The position numbers were made by a program, and so were the translations under genes. Below are positions 60,043-64,000 of a stretch of 64,000 nt of DNA, in pieces (the first letter of the stretch is position 1; every line of letters starts with the position of its first letter). The notes beneath the pieces are model-generated. The model was not told the origin of the DNA. It saw only the letters and a program-made list of their open reading frames with translations, and ran no database searches. This DNA is from CAVPCY01 sp963770765 (GTDB lineage: Bacteria > Actinomycetota > Coriobacteriia > Anaerosomatales > PHET01). The stretch spans positions 69,596 through 133,595 of the forward strand of contig CAVYQS010000014.1 of NCBI GenBank assembly GCA_963770765.1. Direction: 5' to 3'.

Positions 60043-60807
60043 ATGGGCAGCGCGCTGACAGTAACGAACCTGCAGAAGATCTACGGCAACCGCGCCAACA
60101 TCACCACCGCGCTCGACAACGTGAGCTTCGATGTGGCCGATGGCGACTTCGTGGGGATCATGGGACCGTCGGGTTCGGGTAAGACGACGCTTCTCAACTG
60201 CATTTCGACGATCGACACCGTCACGGCGGGACATGTGGTCATCGGTGAAGACGACGTCACTCGGCTGACGGGCGACGCGTTGGCCCGCTTCCGCCGCGAG
60301 AAGCTCGGCTTCATCTTCCAGGACTTCAACCTGCTCGACACGCTCGACGGATTTGAGAACATCGCGCTCGCGCTGACCATCAGCCGGGTTCCCCACGCCG
60401 AGATCGAGCGGCGGGTAGAGCAGGCCGCGAGCCGTCTCGGAATCACCGGCGTCCTGGATAAGTTCCCGTATCAGATGTCGGGCGGCGAGCGCCAGCGCGT
60501 GGCGTCTGCGCGCGCCATCGTCACAGACCCGACGCTCGTGCTCGCCGATGAGCCGACCGGCGCGCTCGACTCGAAGTCGGCCCGGGTGCTGCTCGAGAGC
60601 TTCGAGCGCCTGAATACCGAGCTCGGCGCCACCATCCTCGTAGTGACCCACGACCCCTCGGCCGCGAGTTACTGCCGTCGCATCCTGTTCATCAAGGACG
60701 GTCGACTGTTCAGCGAGATCGCGCGAGACGGCGAAGACCGCAAGGCCTTCTTCGGTCGCATCATGGAGGTCCTCACGCTGCTTGGCGGTGACATCGATGC
60801 TCGCTAG
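60043..60807 (+). CDS. ABC transporter ATP-binding protein, BceA-like
   Basis: 254 residues from ATG 60043 (GAAAGGA upstream). Walker A GPSGSGKTTLLNCIS, Q loop in FIFQDFNLLDTLDGFENIAL, signature MSGGERQRVASARAIV, Walker B LVLADEPTGALDS and His switch in VVTHDPSAASYCRR. The sequence fits the BceA/MacB clade with a LDGFENI segment. The stop overlaps the permease start. Confidence 0.94.
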   Translation: MGSALTVTNLQKIYGNRANITTALDNVSFDVADGDFVGIMGPSGSGKTTLLNCISTIDTVTAGHVVIGEDDVTRLTGDALARFRREKLGFIFQDFNLLDTLDGFENIALALTISRVPHAEIERRVEQAASRLGITGVLDKFPYQMSGGERQRVASARAIVTDPTLVLADEPTGALDSKSARVLLESFERLNTELGATILVVTHDPSAASYCRRILFIKDGRLFSEIARDGEDRKAFFGRIMEVLTLLGGDIDAR

Positions 60808-62797
60808 ACTCGCGCTGCGAAATACCCGCAAGAGCCTCGGCGACTTCGCGGTCTACTTCCTCACTCTGTCCTTCGGGGTCGCGGCATTCTACGCGTTCGG
60901 GTCAGTAGAGGCACAAAGCGCCATGGCGTCACTCGGCTCGACGCTGAAGGCCGACAGCCTGCGGGAGCTGGGCACGACCATGGACATCATGTCGGTCCTC
61001 GTATCCATCGTGCTGGCGTTTCTGGTCTTCTACGCGAACGGGTTTCTCATCCGACGCCGCAACCGTGAGTTCGGGACCTACCTGGTGCTCGGGATGCCGA
61101 AGCGCCAAGTTGCGGCGGTTCTCGTCATGGAGACGCTGATCGTGGGTGGATTCGCGCTCGGGGCTGGTCTGATTCTCGGAGTCGTCGCATCGCAGGGGTT
61201 GTCGCTTCTCACCGCAGGGCTATTCGAACTCGACATGACGAAGTACCGGTTGGTCTTTTCGGTAGCCTCGCTGGTCAAGACGTTGGGCTTCTTCGGTCTG
61301 CTGTTCGCTTTCGCAAGCGCGCTGAACCTGTTCGGGTTCTCTCGGAAGACGATCAGTCGGCTGCTCAACGCGTCCAAGCGCCGAGAGGCCCGCGTGACGA
61401 ACGCCTGGTTCGCGACACTCCTGGGTGCACTCGGTTTGGTGCTGGTCATCGCCGGGTGCTGGATGCTGCTTCTGACCGGACTTGTCGACAGCCTCGAGCG
61501 AGGCACGATTTGGATCTACCTCGCGGCAGGCGTGCTTGGTACGTTCATGCTGTTTGCCGGGGGTTCGAGTCTTGCGTTGCGCGTAGCCCAGTCGTTTCGC
61601 CGTAGCTACCTTCGGGGCCTGAACCCGTTCGTCGTCCGCCAGCTCGACAGCAAGGTCAGCTCCACGTACGCGACTATGTGGGTCGTGTGCATCACGCTGT
61701 TCTTCGCGATAACGATCCTCTCGGGCGGTCTGAGCTTCGGCAATGTGTTGAACCGCCAGACCTCGACGGCGTATGACGCGAGCTTCATCCGGTTCGGCAG
61801 CGAACAGGGTTCGCGAACGATACTTCAAGGCATCCAGGGCAAGGGATTCGACGTCGCCGGATACTTCGGCGTTATGCACGAGTTCCGTTTGTACGATACG
61901 GGTCTGGTGCTGCGCGCCGACGGGAGCGGCCAGCCGCTGCGCAAAGGCGAACCCGGTACTGACGTCCAGATGATGACGCAGTCGGACGCCAATGCGCTGC
62001 TCGCGATGCAGGGTGAGCGCCCCATCGACGTCGGAACCGACGGGTTCGCACTCGCTTTCGGCCTGCCCAGACCTGAAGACAGGGCGGTGCGTGACCTGTA
62101 TCGGGGTGCAACGCCGCGGGTGCTGGGCACGCAGCTCCGCGCGGTCCCGGACGGACTGATCGATCTGCCCGCCGCTGCGGGGAGCGCGTTGTTGCCCGTC
62201 ATGGTGGTGCCCGATGCAGTGGCTCGGAAAGCCACCGTGAACCAGACCATCCTCAACATCCGTTACCGCGATGACGGCGAGGCCGCCGAGAAGGCACTGC
62301 TCAGCTCCGGCTTGATGCAAACCGGGCACGAGGACCCGAGTCGGCCCTACGACCAAGCGGCAACCAGCCGGCAGGTCAATGGCGTAGCGCTGTCGATCCG
62401 CGTCACCGTCACCTACATCGGTCTCTACGTGGGTCTCATACTCCTCGTGACCGGCATGTCGATCCTTGCACTGCAGCAGATGTCCGAAGCTGCGGACAAT
62501 CGGGACAGGTACACCGCTCTCTCCAAGATTGGCGCCAGCGACAAGCTCATGAGTCGAGCCGTCTTCGCACAGGTGGCGATCTACTTCGCCGCGCCCATCG
62601 GTCTTGCGCTCGTGTATTCGCTGGTCGGTGGCAAAGCCGTCCTGGACACGATCAGGCGCGTCGGGGAGGTTGATGTCACGACGGAGTATGGGACCGCGAC
62701 GGTCATTCTCGTCTTCGTCTTCGCCGTCTACTTCATCACGACACTTGTCGCCGCGCGGCGCATGGCGCTTGAGAAGCAAAGGGGCCCTGAGAACTGA
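60797..62797 (+). CDS. FtsX-like permease, BceB-type
   Basis: About 666 residues from ATG 60797 (TTG 60782 also in frame). The N-terminal LARLALRNTRKSLGDFAVYFL is the BceB start. It has about ten helices and a large outside domain at about 320-540 between helices. The FtsX-type core near the C-terminus includes DRYTALSKIGASDKLMSRAV. It forms the peptide-detoxification/flux-sensing transporter with the ATPase. No other resistance gene is inside the operon. Confidence 0.93.
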   Translation: MLARLALRNTRKSLGDFAVYFLTLSFGVAAFYAFGSVEAQSAMASLGSTLKADSLRELGTTMDIMSVLVSIVLAFLVFYANGFLIRRRNREFGTYLVLGMPKRQVAAVLVMETLIVGGFALGAGLILGVVASQGLSLLTAGLFELDMTKYRLVFSVASLVKTLGFFGLLFAFASALNLFGFSRKTISRLLNASKRREARVTNAWFATLLGALGLVLVIAGCWMLLLTGLVDSLERGTIWIYLAAGVLGTFMLFAGGSSLALRVAQSFRRSYLRGLNPFVVRQLDSKVSSTYATMWVVCITLFFAITILSGGLSFGNVLNRQTSTAYDASFIRFGSEQGSRTILQGIQGKGFDVAGYFGVMHEFRLYDTGLVLRADGSGQPLRKGEPGTDVQMMTQSDANALLAMQGERPIDVGTDGFALAFGLPRPEDRAVRDLYRGATPRVLGTQLRAVPDGLIDLPAAAGSALLPVMVVPDAVARKATVNQTILNIRYRDDGEAAEKALLSSGLMQTGHEDPSRPYDQAATSRQVNGVALSIRVTVTYIGLYVGLILLVTGMSILALQQMSEAADNRDRYTALSKIGASDKLMSRAVFAQVAIYFAAPIGLALVYSLVGGKAVLDTIRRVGEVDVTTEYGTATVILVFVFAVYFITTLVAARRMALEKQRGPEN

Positions 62798-62807
62798 GTC
62801 CCGTGGC

Positions 62808-62841
62808 GGGGCGCCAGCACGCCTGATCCGAACGGCGCCCC
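62808..62841 (+). terminator. hairpin after the Bce permease
   Basis: GGGGCGCC (62808-62815) pairs perfectly with GGCGCCCC (62834-62841) around an 18-base loop. The following CTTCTCT is a weak T run, so termination may be partial. Confidence 0.55.
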
Positions 62842-62881
62842 GCTTCTCTGTCCACGCGCCTTCGCGGGCGTTCGCGCTGCC

Positions 62882-62950
62882 AGCCTTACAAGAGCGTTAG
62901 CTGCGAGTAATCCGAATCGATGGCTCCGCTCCACTGGGCTCGCGACACTC
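62882..62950 (+). promoter_or_regulatory. 69-bp conserved promoter block 2, upstream of the FHA-VanY gene
   Basis: AGCCTTAC (62882-62889), a CTTAC-N6-GTTAG half-dyad, GTAATC-GAATCGATGGCT with one difference (62907-62925), and ACACTC (62945-62950) 19 bases later. Every element has the same spacing as block 1 at 59738-59806. It implies shared control by the Bce response regulator. Confidence 0.65.
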
Positions 62951-63003
62951 TTCTAGAGGCCACCCACAGAGGCGGCCGTCGGTCAGGAGAGGACGGTTCG
63001 GCC

Positions 63004-64000
63004 ATGGGCGCTTCGGTAGGTGTCGCGAAATCGAAATCAGCACGCGAGCCGGTGCTCACGATTCGCAGTGGCCCGCAGTCTGGCGAGCGGTTCTTGATCA
63101 ACTCGGGCCGCCTCACGATCGGCCGCGATCCGGGCAGCGACTTCTACCTCAACGACGTGACCGTCTCTCGCCTGCACAGTGTTCTCGCTCGCGATTCAGG
63201 CGTGGTGGGCATCAAGGATGCAGGCTCGGCAAACGGGACGATCGTCAACGGCGTGCTCGTCGATGAGCGGGTGCTGGGCGACGGTGATGTCGTACAGATC
63301 GGGAACTGCCAGCTGGTCTACTCCGAGAGTCGGAAGCGTCGTCGCCCGCCGATCGCCAATACTCAGGTCACGGCCAGCGCCAAGACGCGTCGAACGCCGC
63401 GCCACCGGCTTCGCACGCGTGCCCGGGGCGCGCTGGCTATCGTGGCGGTGATCGCAGCCTTCCTGGGCTACCAGTATCTAGGCCCGACGCTCTCGGCCAG
63501 AGCTCCCCGAGCACCGCGCCAACGGGCAGAGCGGCGCCGCGACGGGCGAGGAAGGGGGCGCGCTTACTCGCGCCGAGCTCGTCTCCGATACCGAATACCG
63601 GCCTCCCGGCATCGCGAATCTCGACCCGGCCCTCGTCAAGGCCTTGCGCAGAGCCGCTGCGGATGCCGCAGACGATGGCGTCGAGATCTGCCTCGACAGC
63701 GGCTGGCGTTCTCCGGCGTATACGAAGAGGCTGCTCGACCAGGCGATTGCGAAGTACGGCTCGCGCTCCGAGGCGAGCCGATGGGTGGGCACTCCCACGG
63801 GCTCAGGGCATGTGACGGGAACGCTGTGGACATCGCTCACCCGGATGCGCAGAAGTGGTTGTCGAAGCACGGCGCTCGGTACGGTTTGTGCCAGATCTAC
63901 CGCAACGAGCCGTGGCACTACGAGCTGCGCCCGGAAGCGATCGAGCACGGCTGCCCAACTCCGTACGCAGACGCCTCGCACGATCCGCGGATGAAGCAAT
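63004..64000 (+). CDS. FHA domain - TM - VanY-type D,D-carboxypeptidase (3' truncated; two frame changes)
   Basis: ATG 63004 after AGGAGAGGA. Residues about 20-110 are an FHA domain (GRLTIGRDPGSDFYLND, VSRLHSVLARD, DAGSANGTIVNGV). A helix at about 142-160 (LAIVAVIAAFLGYQYLG) crosses the membrane. Outside, DSGWRSPAYTKRLLDQ, SGHVTG with NAVDIAHPDAQ, and NEPWHYEL are VanY zinc-site motifs (His, Asp, Glu and His). Two compensating indels lie at the CCCC 63505-63508 (+1) and the GGG 63817-63819 (-1). The stop is beyond the window. FHA-VanY fusion is unusual. Confidence 0.85.
   Translation, partial: MGASVGVAKSKSAREPVLTIRSGPQSGERFLINSGRLTIGRDPGSDFYLNDVTVSRLHSVLARDSGVVGIKDAGSANGTIVNGVLVDERVLGDGDVVQIGNCQLVYSESRKRRRPPIANTQVTASAKTRRTPRHRLRTRARGALAIVAVIAAFLGYQYLGPTLSARAPRAPRQRAERRRDGRGRGRAYSRRARLRYRIPASRHRESRPGPRQGLAQSRCGCRRRWRRDLPRQRLAFSGVYEEAARPGDCEVRLALRGEPMGGHSHGLRACDGNAVDIAHPDAQKWLSKHGARYGLCQIYRNEPWHYELRPEAIEHGCPTPYADASHDPRMKQ

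Overview
This is a GC-rich, gene-dense window, almost entirely on the + strand. It most likely comes from an anaerobic Actinomycetota, probably Coriobacteriia or a relative. The reasons are an actinobacterial-type integration host factor (mIHF) beside gmk and rpoZ, many GTG starts, 1- to 4-bp stop/start overlaps, a Nuo complex with no NuoEFG between D and H, and a 2-oxoacid:ferredoxin oxidoreductase. The lineage is inferred; no rRNA is present.

Layout. 1-10538: nuoB (partial)-C-D-H-[I fusion]-J-K-L-M-N. The NuoI position holds a 715-residue protein in which a complete GltD/NfnB-like FAD/NAD(P) oxidoreductase sits between the NuoI N-terminal segment and the NuoI two-cluster ferredoxin domain. 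10565-13148: a short transcript-like element, a FlgM-like small protein, a small membrane protein and a PilB/GspE ATPase. 13149-20090: deoB, pyrimidine nucleoside phosphorylase, a DHH-CBS-tRNA nucleotidyltransferase fusion, a site-2 protease and trpS. 20101-22292: scpA-scpB-rluB. 22293-25380: cobU-cobT-cobS-cobC. 25389-28559: a T-box leader and ileS. 28671-30576: traR/dksA, lspA and a RluD-type synthase. 30595-42090: a PyrR attenuator and pyrR-pyrB-pyrC-carA-usp-carB-pyrK-pyrD-pyrF-pyrE. 42097-45827: mihF-gmk-rpoZ-thiI and a GTDC1/QTMAN-type glycosyltransferase. 45857-53316: a DJ-1 protein (-), a NapH-like ferredoxin membrane protein, an alpha-oxoamine synthase and two HD-GYP membrane proteins. 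53333-56022 (-): korB and a gamma/alpha-fused korA. 56146-57873: coaBC, a DUF190 protein and tRNA-Pro(GGG). 58044-64000: a BceRS-BceAB-type peptide-antibiotic resistance module, followed by an FHA-TM-VanY protein that runs off the window.

How the parts fit. The Nuo complex and the Kor enzyme point to ferredoxin-centred energy metabolism. The NuoI fusion would offer NAD(P)H (or reverse) electron exchange directly on the peripheral arm, in place of NuoEFG. In the last region a 69-bp block upstream of the Bce transporter recurs with identical internal spacing upstream of the FHA-VanY gene, so both are probably targets of the neighbouring response regulator.

Data quality. Seven otherwise intact genes (nuoH, nuoJ, thiI, the DJ-1 gene, the first HD-GYP gene, the Bce kinase and the FHA-VanY gene) carry single-base frame changes. 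Seven of the eight changes are +1, and most are in short C or G runs. Removing the extra base restores normal family lengths, so sequencing or assembly error is more likely than gene decay. No insertion sequence, prophage or CRISPR array was seen.
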